From positions 868,001 through 932,000 of the forward strand of contig JANFOG010000013.1 of assembly GCA_024336345.1 (NCBI GenBank): a stretch of DNA of 64,000 nt. Reading direction: 5' to 3'. The position numbers and the translations under genes are program-made. This document shows positions 1 through 11,514 of this stretch, piece after piece (the first letter of the stretch is position 1; the number at the start of each line of letters is the position of its first letter). The notes under the pieces are model-generated. The model did not search any database, was not told the origin of the DNA, and worked only from the letters and a program-made list of their open reading frames with translations. Source of the DNA: Mariannaea sp. PMI_226. Its lineage: Eukaryota; Ascomycota; Sordariomycetes; Hypocreales; Nectriaceae.

Positions 1-1028
1 ATTAAGATGGGCTGAAAGGCCCCCGGAGCTGTGTTCATTCGACGAATACAGATTATGTAGGCATGGTGATTTACTCAAGCACATTCGTACGTATTGAGTA
101 GCTATCTGCATGGCAAGGTGAAAAGAAAAGGAGCTTGTACATACTATGGTACTACTATGTATGCAGTATGGTAGTAGGGCAGAGGCGTGGGAGGCGATAC
201 GGAGGCGAGCAACCATGGCCGCCACCCCGGTATCCCAGTCACCCAGCCCAATGCACCCCCCCCGGCTGTCATCTACTGCGTACCCAGTTTTTTCTTTTTT
301 AGTGAGAGAGTCCACCATCCATTTGCCATCGTAAAAGCGCCCCGTGCTGACGGTTGTTGGACCTTCATTTCCTTGAGCCCTGTTTTACACCTTGCAGTAT
401 TCACATCCATACCTTCCCCCGTGCCAAGTTCACTGGCCTAATTAGTTCTGACCGTAGAACTTTACAAGCTATCTACTGTAGCGCAGGTAGTCTGTACCGT
501 ACCGATGGCAATTTACAGGCGACTTTCTCCTCAACACATATAACCAATTGCTGACCCCCCCCTTTCCACCCTCCCTTCAATTTTGCTATCTAATGTATCT
601 CACATCTACAAAGTAGCTATCGCGCTGCCCATCCACACCACAACATCACCCACCCCCAGTCTCAACTCATCCTTGCTGGCCTCAATTTCCATAAAAGGTC
701 CTTTGCCTTGCTTTGATCTTGACCCTTTTTTTGCCCGTAACTGAGGCACCAGATATATATATCTCTCACCTCCAGCCTTCTCCTCTGTCCTCGACTACAC
801 TCACGCTCACATCACGTTGCGCGTCTAAGCTCCCAGATTGGCCCCATCGATACAGGGTTCACTCTCCACATCCGTACCGATTTATCGTCAACTGGGTATC
901 TTCTTGATAACGACAATACCGAACCTGCAACATCTGGACTTTTTCACACTCGACCGTGATTGACTCGGGATTGAAGTTATTCACTTTACCAGAATCCCAC
1001 GTTCGCTCAGATCTCGCAATCGCTTCCG
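1..1028. other. Intergenic / 5' flank, no gene seen
   Basis: No reading frame here has a plausible protein composition. The last 400 bases are rich in C and T, as expected for a fungal promoter and 5' leader feeding the gene that starts at 1029. Confidence 0.5.
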
Positions 1029-1646
1029 ATGGTCTCGTCATTAGGCAGTGCCCCCCACTTCTTCACCAGTCACAGTCGAACTGCTTCAACATCATCAACT
1101 TCCCCCAATAGCAACGGCTCAACTGCTTTGTCAGTAGCTGCATCAACAACCTCTAAGATGGACTGCGCGACCAACAACTATAGTTTTGCCCTTCAAAAAT
1201 ATCTGCTCCTCCAGGAACAACATCAAGAGCTGTGCAATCATCTCGATCAGATTCGGCCACAGCCCACCGGCTTCCGTTCCGTACGCACCACTCCCTCCTC
1301 GTCACCGACTCGATCATTGTCGTCGTCTTCTGCTTCCAACTCCTCCTCACCCAGGCGCCATTCGCGAAGCAGCGAACGCCGACACCGCTCGCACGCGCGG
1401 TGCAGCGGCTGGGACGATGGACAGCAGTTGAGCACGATTCCCGATGAAGAGACTCTATTTGAGATCTCGGCAGAGGAGCAGCGCCTTTTCGACGTCAACG
1501 AAAGTATCAAACGTGCATTGACCGAACTCCTCAACTGCAGCGCTGTTCGCAGTGACCGCTCATTACGAATGTGGGTGCAGACTCGCCTGATGGAGACGGA
1601 GAAGGAACTCCGCTCAGGACGCCGACGACGAAGCTGCAACGATTGA
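1029..1646 (+). CDS. Ser/Arg-rich small protein of unknown function
   Basis: Single-exon frame of 205 residues that I do not recognise. Residues 1-45 are Ser/Thr-rich, and a short amphipathic stretch with YLLLQEQHQELCNHL follows at about 58-75. Next comes a Ser/Arg-rich low-complexity block (about 85-125). The C-terminal part (about 135-200) is acidic then basic and probably helical, ending in RRRRSC. The helical parts look like real protein while the middle looks disordered. An internal Met at residue 44 (base 1158) is an alternative start. No signal peptide or membrane segment is visible. It could be a lineage-restricted nuclear or scaffold protein; that is only inference from composition. 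Confidence 0.55.
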   Translation: MVSSLGSAPHFFTSHSRTASTSSTSPNSNGSTALSVAASTTSKMDCATNNYSFALQKYLLLQEQHQELCNHLDQIRPQPTGFRSVRTTPSSSPTRSLSSSSASNSSSPRRHSRSSERRHRSHARCSGWDDGQQLSTIPDEETLFEISAEEQRLFDVNESIKRALTELLNCSAVRSDRSLRMWVQTRLMETEKELRSGRRRRSCND

Positions 1647-3421
1647 ACAGACCCACGGGTCACGAACGCTGCGTTGCACCCTACAGAATCAACAATACTT
1701 CTTTTTAATTCTAATCATACATTTCATGCGCTGGCGTTTTCAGGATGGAACGGCCCTTGTACTGGACAAGACGGGCTTGTCTGGGGGGCAAGTGATTTAT
1801 TTATTGGGATGGGCATATTTGAATGGGAAAAAAAGCACAGGCTCGTCAGGATTTCGACAGACCACCCCTTTGAGTGCTAGGATTGTTTTTTATGTTACGG
1901 ACTGGGAATTTGGCGGTTCAATTGGGCGCTGGCCCTGCGAGTTGCGGCATGGGCATAGCATTGGTTGGCATTTTCCTCTGGCATGAGCAGGGACACGGCA
2001 TGGAACACTTTTAGCCTTCTTTTCTTCTATTCTTGGGATGGGGGGCTGTGGATGGAAGATTCCATTCCACTGGCTGGCCCGAGGTACATTATTATTTGGG
2101 AGCTCCCCAGAGAGGGATGTTTGAATATTGTTACCTTTCTAGTACATAGCAATATCGGCTTCGGCCAACAATGAACCGTTCGTTCATGGATGGGACTATC
2201 ATCATTTCCCTGCCGCACAAATTTGCCCAATCTTTATTGTAGTACAGTATGTGGATGTGTCCGCCATTCCCCCTAGGAGCTATTACCCGCTAAAGAACGA
2301 AGCCCACTGATGAAACAGCTTCAAACCGAAGGATTGGTCATTTGACCATGAGACGCACGGGGTTGAAAGTCGGCGGACGAGACAATCTTGCACCAATCTT
2401 GCCGTTGTGCTAAACACCCCGTTGCGGAGGTATTCTTGGTTATAGTTGGGGAAATGAGGATCATTTCGCGAACCGGCGTACGACCATGCCCAAGCGCCAG
2501 TTTCCCCTGAAATGAAGTTTGACATTGAGAGGGCCCATGTCCAAGATGGCGCTTATCAGGGGAGACGCCTTGGTTTGCAGTGGCGCCCCCACCTCCATGA
2601 TTCAAGCCTATCGAGCAGGGATGAGCATCTTTATCTATCATGGGACAATGCTATACTACTGTACATAATTACTGTAGTTTCTTGTGCTAACCTTTTTATT
2701 TTTTTTCTCTAAAAACCGGCAGAGCTACAATACTACTGTGGCACGGGAGACATATTGACAGGATGATCTTAAGCATAAAAAACGGGCACTATTAGCACGA
2801 GTCTGGGGGACCTTTGCCTTGATGCCGAAGAGGCATGCGGAATACCGACTCTGTTTGTAGTTTTGTTTTCAGTAATTCAAATACACAAGTCTCCCTTTCC
2901 CCTCGTTCTCCTCCTTTCTTTTTCTTTTTCTTTTTCTTTCCTTTTTTCGTCTCCTGTTGTAAGATTTGATTGATTTCATCATAGACTTGAACTAACACTC
3001 ACGGATCCGTCCTCCCATGCGCCGCCCTTGTCAAAGCGAAATTTCCGAACTTCTAAAGATGGAAATGAAGACTGTGGAGGCAAATAGTTAGCTCGTATTG
3101 CGTGGCTTCTAAAAAGTGGATATGTGGCGCAAGGAAAAGAAAAAAAAAATACCAAAATTCACCATTGTTGCAACGCCTCTGCTGGTTATAAAAATTTAAG
3201 CCACATATGCTCAGCCACATATCCAAGTGTGGCGTAAACGTGCAATTGGCGTCATCTTTTTCAGAAGCTTGGTTCGCGACTTTGCAGATAACAAACAGTG
3301 CTTCAAGAGGTATCACAACGCGCTTCGCCTCGCTGTCGTTGAAAAAAGTGGCCACCTGGTTCCTTGCGTTTTGTCGCATAGCTCCTGAAAATCGGAAAAC
3401 GATACGATAACGCAAGTTACC
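1647..3421. other. Intergenic region upstream of cyp6
   Basis: About 1.8 kb with no convincing gene. It contains CT-rich tracts near 2900-2950 and a 12-bp inverted repeat around 3117-3225, listed separately. Short frames on both strands lack protein-like composition. Confidence 0.5.
3117..3225. repeat. Inverted repeat, 12-bp arms, upstream of cyp6
   Basis: TGGATATGTGGC at 3117-3128 is the exact reverse complement of GCCACATATCCA at 3214-3225. The first nine bases of the second arm (GCCACATAT) also occur at 3200-3208 as a direct copy. It lies about 200 bp before the cyp6 start and could be a pair of binding sites or chance. Confidence 0.45.
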
Positions 3422-4960
3422 ATGTCTGTCCTACTTGAAACCAGCGCTGGCGATATCGTGATCGATCTCTTGGTTGATCATGCTCCCAAGCTTTGCGAAA
3501 AGTGAGTGCGACGACACATCTTCTAAGAATTTATCAAATTGTCTTGAGCTAACGGATGAAATAGTTTTCTCAAACTCTGCAAGGTCAAGTACTACAACTT
3601 TTCCCCAGTCCATTCCGTCCAAAAGAACTTCTCTTTTCAAACCGGCGATCCCCTCGGCCCCTTATCAAACAATTCAGATGGCGGTTCTTCCATATGGGGG
3701 CACACGTCAGGCGACCCAGCTTTACGGACGTTTCCAGCATTCTTCCACCCTAAATTGAAACATCTAGAACGGGGGACTGTTAGTATGGCGACAGTGCCGT
3801 TGCCTTCAGACCCGGATACGAGAATGGCCGGATCGCAGTTCATTATCACACTCGGCGAGGACACAGATTTTCTGGACGACAAGGCAGCCATCTTTGGCAA
3901 GGTTGTAGAGGGTTTTGACGCACTGGAAAAGATCAACGAAGCGATTGTGGACGACAAAGGTTACCCTCTAATCGACATTCGCATTAAACATACCGTTATT
4001 CTCGACGACCCGTACCCTGATCCCCCAGGCTTGCGAGAACCAAGCTCAAGCCCGCCGCCGACTGAGCAACAACTAAAGACTGTACGAATCGCTGATGAAG
4101 CGGCACTACATGAGGATGATGATGTTGATGAGGAGGTGCTGGAAAAACGACGAAGGGATAGGGAAGCTCAGGCACAAGCTCTCACTCTGGAAATGATGGG
4201 TGACTTGCCTTTCGCAGAAGTGAAGCCACCAGAAAACGTCCTTTTCGTGTGCAAATTGAACCCTGTTACTGGGGACGATGATCTCGAGCTCATTTTTGGT
4301 CGGTTCGGCAAGATCCTGAGTTGTGAGGTTATACGGGATGCGAAAACGGGAGACAGTCTGCAGTATGCTTTCATTGAGTTTGAAGAAAAGGCGTCTTGCG
4401 AGGCAGCCTACTTCAAAATGCAGGGCGTTCTCATCGATGACCGACGTATCCACGTTGACTTCTCTCAAAGTGTAAGCAAGTTGAGCGACGTTTGGCGAAA
4501 CGATACCAACAACAAACGACGTGCCACTGCTGGCCGTGGAGGCTGGGGTGGAGTTAGGGAACTAGAGAAGAAGAGGCAGTATCGAGATGAAGGCGAGAGG
4601 AATACAGGAGATAATTATGGCATGGTCTACGGCACAGAAGAGATGAAGGGTCGACTCAAACGTAACGGCAGCGATCGACCGAGAGAAAGCGAAACCGGAC
4701 CGAGAGAGTCTGATCGATCAGGAACGCAGCAAAGTCGAAATCGGAGCCAAAGCCCTCCACGACGGAGAGATGGGAGCAGAGATCGACATCAAAGGTCGAG
4801 GGATGATCGAGGGGATAGGAGGGACTATGACCGCCGAGACCGAGGATGGGACCGACGGGACCGCAACGGTGGTCGTGAACGAGACAGAGAAAGGAACCGG
4901 GACCGGAATCGAGATCGAGACCGCTCTGGACGAGATGATTATCGAAGGTCGAGGAGGTAA
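3422..4960 (+). CDS. cyp6: Cyclophilin-type peptidyl-prolyl isomerase with RRM (PPIL4-like)
   Basis: Predicted 491-residue protein joined across one intron (3502-3564, GTGAGT...ATAG with a GCTAAC branch site). Residues 1-170 form a cyclophilin domain: the start resembles [16 protein letters not shown], a QTGDP motif is present, and the core has [10 protein letters not shown]. An acidic linker leads to an RNA-recognition motif at about 252-328, with RNP2 LFVCKL and RNP1-like LQYAFIEF. The tail from about 345 is an Arg/Asp/Ser/Gly-rich repeat region typical of splicing-associated proteins. This order matches the PPIL4/Cyp6 family, nuclear cyclophilins linked to spliceosomes and RNA polymerase II. 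The canonical cyclophilin active-site Arg region is altered ([14 protein letters not shown]), as is usual in this subfamily, so isomerase activity may be weak. The start is fixed by the conserved N-terminal strand. Confidence 0.93.
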
Positions 4961-7900
4961 AAGTTTTGAGTGGAATATTGGAATACAGTATAGAACAGTC
5001 CCCAGAAGGACACTGTACAACAGCACAGCACCCGGCGAACAGGATCAGCATATTACGGAGTTTAATGAAACGAAAGTTTGAATCAGTTTTAGCAACACGA
5101 TTTGCTTTCAGACTGAACAATGAGAATGAAGAATTTGCACACCCTTCCTGAGCGACCGGGGAATCTCTTCGGTCCCTTGCGCTCCCTTGCGCTTCCTTTG
5201 ATGCTGCTTTTTTTTCTTTACCCCTATTACCGCCATGCCGTACAATCTGAATGAAACCCTCTCAAAGAGATTATCTGCACCTTCGGACCGCCACAACTGC
5301 CCTCTTCATCTGTGCTCATCAATCCATGGTCCTGCGTCTCGTTTTTGCAATATGAGTATCCCACTTGTCTTTGATTATGGCCCCGCCAGAACTTGCAGAG
5401 TCTGGCTCGACCCGGAAACCAAACAAACGGCCCTTGGGATGGAGTGGGTGGTAGGCCCTCTCGATTACCATTCCTCGCTCGTTCTCAACTGTTGAATGGC
5501 CCGCGGGAGGTTTACGTACGGGCACTGTGATTCTGTACGACAGCATCTCCTGGAAAGGTCATATTTCTCTTGCGGCATGGCTTGAGTCTGTTGAAATCAA
5601 AGGGGCGAGGACCGAGCGAGGGATCGACCGTGAGTGCGAGGCAGTAGCAACAACAGCATACGTGATCAGACTGTGCAGACAGAAACGGGAAGACTGTCTT
5701 TTTTAGTGGAAATCCGTTGGCGCAGACAAGCGATCGTGGGTCGACCGGGGAATATCGATCTTGGCTCCCAGCTGCTGCGTAACCACATTGTGAATCTCAG
5801 ATAACACTCTATCCCTGGCCAATCTTATGTCCTGATGAGGTCGTCGCCGAAGCATGCGCACCGGCATTGCCCCGCACATACTTTACAGCACATTGCGATA
5901 GACGATGCTGTGCTACGAATCCAAGCTTGTTCGAGCTTTCTTAATCCTACCCAGATGCAGCTTCGCCAATAGAGGGCAAACTATCTTTCAGTCCCGTCAT
6001 CACCACCCCTTTGGGGGTAAAATGCCTACATTTACATGGGTCCCCTCACTTTTTGCCCGGATGCCATGGGCCGTCCGGGGCTATATCTTGAGTCGAGGCT
6101 GAGGTTGAACAAAGCTGGGGGAGGGTAGGCAGAGAGCGAAGTGAGGAGGGGGTGACTGCATGCGCCTGATACTATATCCCTCGCCTCCTCGGTTATAGTT
6201 GCTGCATATCAAACGCCAGGCCGTAGCACAGACTCAACCAGAGCGCAGTAAGGCTTCTTGCACTTTAAGGATGGATTGGACAAGTTTCTCTACTCGTATC
6301 GAGGAGCAGCAAACAACTGCGTAGGTGAAGGAGGGGGGGGGGGTTTTCCCCTTGAATCATCCACTAGGAAGAATTTCGTTTCGGCGTCCACAATAAATCC
6401 ACAAACCAGGTTCAGATTCTGGAGATCTGAGCCTGGGGGACAAACTTACTGCATGTCCCAGATACTTGTCCCAGATCTCGGCCACTTGGGGTTCGGCACT
6501 CGTCGATGCACGGTAAACGATTGGGTGTGCCGCCTTCCGAACGTACTTTGAATACGAGCTGGGGCGCTACGATTTCTTGTCAAAAAGTGCCAAAATGTCT
6601 GAGGCTGACGTATCCTTCGCTCATCCACGAATTTCATTGTATCATAAATATCTGCCAGGTGGGACATTAATCCAAAAGTACAATGGCCACTCCGTGCTCT
6701 CGACAGAGTACATGCCGACTTATGCTGGTCCTCTTCTTGAACTGGAAGCAAATGTGCTTGATAGTATCTGTGATACCAGAGAGGGGAACACTTCGGACAT
6801 GGAGCGACCAGGCGAGGTTTGTTTGAGCGAGCTAGTGTGCAACACGAGCCTTGGATCTATCAAGCAGGGCGATCGAGGCCATTCTTGCATCTTGTTTATT
6901 TGGGGCTTTGGGGGAGGGACGGGGGGTTTGGGCAACGACGATTTGGGGGCGCCCGTTAAGTGACGGCAGGCGACATAGGTGCCAAGTCAAAGCCCACGAG
7001 GCCTTGTGATAACCTTCTTTCTCTTCCCTCCCGCACTGGGGCGGACGCCGGCATAAGGCATCAGAGATTTCGAGAGCGTCTCCCCCCCTGGATCAGGGAG
7101 GGGTGAAGAGGGCGTGACTGACGGAGTCCGACCCCGCATGTGGCCATGGGGCCCGTTGAGACTCAGGACTGCTGATGTATTCTTTTCAGACTGCCCGGTA
7201 AGCTCAGCCAAGCAATTTCCCAGGTTCAAAGCCCAGCCTGTCGTGCCACAGCCCGGTGTCAGTACCAGCATGGCGTTTGCGGTACCATGAGGAACAAAAA
7301 GACAGAGAAACGTACCTCACCTTTCTCTAAGAGCGAGCCAATCGTTGTTGCACAGGTGTACGAAGTGCCGTTGCACAAGAGGGAACGGGAAGCTGCGCCT
7401 GTTTGACCCTTAAATGACAGGAGGGGAAGGTATCCGGCCTTGCTTTGCAACGCACGAAGCACAAAGGTGCCTCCAAGGCCAGGCGGCTTCGGCTCCGGGG
7501 AGAATGTACGGTCGGAGGTTTATACCCTGGGGATCGAATTGCGGCCCGGATCTGCCAAGCTTCCCGCCATCTATTGGCGCCTCGGCCTACTGTACTAGAT
7601 ACATACCTAGCTATCCAGGTAGGTAGGGTGTATAGTTGGGGATGAGTTCCAGAAGGGAACAAGTCTACGTACGGATCAGAGAGGGAAATCCAGCTCAGTT
7701 TCTTCTTTTTTACGCCTCTTCGTCAGGCACTGTGTCTCTTGCTTTCAGACCGGTTCAAGAAGGAGAAACCCCTTTCGTGAATACGAGAATCAATGTTTGC
7801 TGGGCAATGCGGGATAGGTCACACACTCACTCAACTTCGAGGATGACGAAAAGGCCAGCATACTACCTCTAGCTGATACGTTGCTGATTGGCAAGAAAGA

Positions 7901-10900
7901 GGTTTGCTAATGGAAAGGGGGATTCAAAGTGTCGGATGCGCCAAGGTACTCACAACTCAAAGGGGGGCTTGACTTCACTCCTTGGTCATGCTGTTGAGTC
8001 AATGCGAGTAAACGAGATAGTAAACGAGAGAATGTTCACCTGTGAGAAGTGCTGCCTTCTATGCAAGAAACCGACAGCTGTCAAAAAGAGGCAAGGCTTC
8101 TTTTTCAACCCTGAAACGGGAAGAGGGGAAGAAAAAACAGGACAACGTGGTTGGCAGCCGCCCGCAAGAGCACATGAACTTGGGCCGCCGTTTTGACATG
8201 TCGTTTTCCGTTTTTACCCCGCTGCCGTTGTCACCACCGTTGTCAAGCCTTGAGCATGGAGAGTGATTCAACGTATCCCGTGCGTATATGTGCCGGAGAA
8301 GGGAGGGGGGGAAAGAAAGCAGATATGTGCGTTTACACTCTGTCAGGTTTTTCGCCTCGCGCTCAGTTGATTGGAGTTTCAATATACACCGTACAAACGA
8401 AGTAGTTAGGTTTTGCCTTTTTCTAATAGGATTACAGAAAATAACAAGAAGAAAAGGGAATCTCTTGCAGCAGATGCAAACGAAGGATACGCCATTCGAC
8501 TATCAAGCAAATCAAATGCCCGTATTTGGCGATATCTTGCATGAGAACCCACTTCTGTGGCGTACTCTCTGGACCCTGTATCGCTTACACTCGTCGTTTG
8601 TATGCTGGTGTGCATGCTTTCTGGAATTTTTCTGTTGGTCGTTTGGTCGTATGTAGCGTCGTCGTGACCGAAGCCAGCCACTTCTTCTCTTAGGTTGTTT
8701 TCATCGAGATTACCCCAGTCTTCCTCTCCTTCTCCGGATTGTTCACTCCCCATTCGCCCTTCTGATGGTACAGGGTAATGGCCAGGGTCTTCTGTTATGC
8801 TCTACTACACCTTCGACGAGACTTAGCCGTTTGCACGGTGTAAATTGCCTGAGGGAAATGCAGACAGGTCCGAGAGCCTTTCTTGTTTTCCCCTGATAGT
8901 ACCCCCCTTCCTAGTTGCACGGTTGGCTGCTCTCTTCCTGAGAGAAAGCCCGGGAAAACCTAGGATCGGATGTTCTCTCCAATTGAGGGTCCAGGCAGGG
9001 GAAGCCCAAACTGGACTTGATTAATTTCGATTCGCGGCTATCTGGACTAGATCTTGCGAAAGAAACAAACTGCAACCTGGTACTTTGAGCTTGTGTAACA
9101 CAAGAAAGTGGAAAACGAAGAAAAGGGAAGAAGAGGAATTTATTTTGGTACAATCAAGTGCCTAATTCGTACTGTTACATGGAGATTTTGGTCGCAGCCT
9201 CGGATCTGAGAGTGGCGTTTGTGTGTGACTGATTATCTCTTCAAACTATGGATTGGTATGAGAAGGGATGTTCCTTACCTGGTTTCCAATCTATGTCTGC
9301 ATCATCGATAGGATCTTTGTACCTCACCACACACTCCCAAGGATGGTCGTTTGAAAAGAAGGCTCATCGTTTCTGAATCGAGTTAGCAGTGCCCGTTTGT
9401 GTGCCCACGGACATTTATCCAGTCTGTCGTTTTCTTGCCTCAACAGAAGCACAGGGGGGAGGGGGGGGTCTGCTTGGATACCGCTCTCGGCTCTGCCTCG
9501 CTGCTAAGAGGAAAAAGAGGAGCGTGCTTATGCATGCGTGTGTGGAAGTAGACTGACCGTAAGAAGAGAAAACCACTTGTTGCCTTTCGGCTCGGATAGT
9601 TGCTTACCTTGAGGCAAACTCACATCCTCTCTTGGTCTTCAACTAAAGTTGAAAGAAAACGATATGCAGGAAGAAACGAGTGTAGTTAGCAGGCAAACGT
9701 TTGAGGAAGTCCTCCAAACGGAGACTTCAGCTTCTCTATTGGATGTTGAAAGCTGCAAGAGGACTGCAACTACGCACCCTCTCTAATTGCCACTTGGTCT
9801 TCTGCGAAAGCCACACAAACCAGACTGAACCAGTTTGATGTTTTCCATGCCGATCTGAAATAGAGGTATCAACTACTTGTTGAGTCACTTGAGAAGTTAT
9901 GGCTTTCTTGATCTTAGCTGTGAATGCACCTCCAGGTACATTCAAAAGGGAAAAGGGGGTGTCCAGAATCGAAAGAAAAAGGTTCCGTGCTATTTGGTGT
10001 CACATCGAGTTCTGTAGTTTGCTAAGACACTGGAGTTGCAATGTTCTTTTCAGTCTCTTGGTCGTTTGTTTCTGTCCACTTTCATCATCATGCAGCTGGA
10101 CAACCCTCACCTCCCCTCTTTCGTTGGCCGTATGCTGATACATGCCTCCTCTTCAGGTTGGAGAGGACACAGACTAGTGGAAAGCGACATGCTCCTAAAT
10201 GGTCTATGCTAAACGAGCTCTGGGGGGTGTCCGGGATCCAGGGATAAGAATAGTTTCGATCTCGAGAGTCATTACGTAGGTGTATCAATCTCGAACAACA
10301 AGTAGGAAATGCATTGGCCAAATTGCACGAGATATGTTGTGCAGTGTCTCCGGCTGAGTTACCAGCCTCATAGAGATGGAGAGAAGAGTATCCAGTCGTT
10401 CAACAGCATAGGTGCGTCGAGAAAGGTATCTGATGTCTCTGAAAATACGACAATGGGAAAAAGCTTCACGCCTTAAACCTTCTAGTTTTACGGGAGCACA
10501 ACTACTTGTCCTAGGACCGGCTCATGGAGACATGTCGATGCCTTCATGAAAGCAACCCCTTGAGTTTCACTCGGCCTCTCGTTATTCCACAAAATGTATT
10601 GGCTTTTCCAAATCTCAGGTCCCCACGGCATAACGTCAAAAGTAACCACCCTTGCTGCATTACCTCCCACGTTACTCTAGGATAGGGGAACAAGGAAAAG
10701 GAACAGGATGGGGGATCCCGGCCACGAGCGGCCGTCTTCTGAAAGAGGGAGGATCGAGATACAGGTAGTGAGTCGCCAGAAAGTGACATCTTGTGTCACC
10801 CAAGTAAGTGGTTTGAGCGCCCCATTGAGAGAGCAAACGTTCTCAATTCAGGCAAAGCGTCAGTGTCTGTTTATGTAGATTACCCTGTGCGTTGGGATTA

Positions 10901-11183
10901 TTGATCACCTCGTTGGTCAAGACTGGGTGTCCTCCGTTTGTCGTTGGTCGAAAAGAATGTGGAGGGGGGTGTCCGAGAGGAAGTAAACGAGAGAGGCGTG
11001 CAGGTTGGAAATGGCAAACAACATCCCAGATTCAGATTGTGGTGGGCATACTGTGATGACTATAAGTAAGTGGCACGGCATGTCTCTGCCTCTCGAGATC
11101 TTCCCTTTCTTCTCTACCCTCTTCGGTCCTCAACATTGGTGTACTCTTTGCTCTTTTTGTGCATCACAATCTGGTGCTCCCCA

Positions 11184-11242
11184 GTGAGTCTTCTGTTTCC
11201 CTCCCCTCCTCTTCTTCACTTGACGGATACTGACAATCTCAG
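11184..11242 (+). other. Probable 5'UTR intron of the Zn2Cys6 regulator gene
   Basis: GTGAGT donor at 11184, TACTGAC branch-like site close to the 3' end, and CTCAG acceptor ending at 11242 give a 59-nt intron of normal fungal size. It lies 270 bp before the start codon in a CT-rich leader. Confidence 0.5.
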
Positions 11243-11430
11243 GATAAAATCCAGAGTAGAGACAACAACAAACTCGGGAACCGTCAACTTCCCCTTGCCC
11301 ATTGTATCATCTATTTACCCGCTCCGTTTCCCCTTTCAATTTCCCATCCTTCCCCTTGCCCATTCAGCAAACAAGTTCAAGTGTCGCCTTAAGCCAGCAC
11401 TTTGCCCGTAGACTCCTTCAAGATCCAAAG

Positions 11431-11460
11431 CACACACACACACACACGCGCACACGCACG
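11431..11460. repeat. CA-dinucleotide microsatellite in the leader
   Basis: Alternating CA run, partly CG-interrupted toward its 3' end, about 55 bp before the start codon at 11515. Likely in the transcribed leader and length-variable. Confidence 0.8.
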
Positions 11461-11514
11461 TATTCTATACCCCTTTCACTACACTGCCCAATCGTCAACA
11501 TCTTCGTAACCGCC

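Larger units (their letters stand above)
4961..11514. other. Very long gene-free leader/regulatory region before the Zn2Cys6 gene
   Basis: About 6.5 kb with no supported protein gene on either strand; every open frame is short, low-complexity or antisense noise. Repeated CT tracts, G-runs (6331-6341, 9456-9468) and a TATA-like ACTATAAGT near 11059 are visible. The 3' end holds a likely 5'UTR intron (11184-11242) and a CA-dinucleotide tract. The likeliest use is an extended promoter and untranslated leader for the regulator at 11515, or an unannotated noncoding transcript. Confidence 0.5.

Noticed and set aside
3053..3415. 120-codon minus-strand frame in the cyp6 promoter
   Set aside because: Contains a poly-Phe run from an A-tract and overlaps the inverted repeat; no protein-like features.
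5108..11411. Many open frames of 60-130 codons between cyp6 and the zinc-cluster gene, on both strands
   Set aside because: Low-complexity or antisense composition, no domain, no splice-consistent extension; treated as noncoding.
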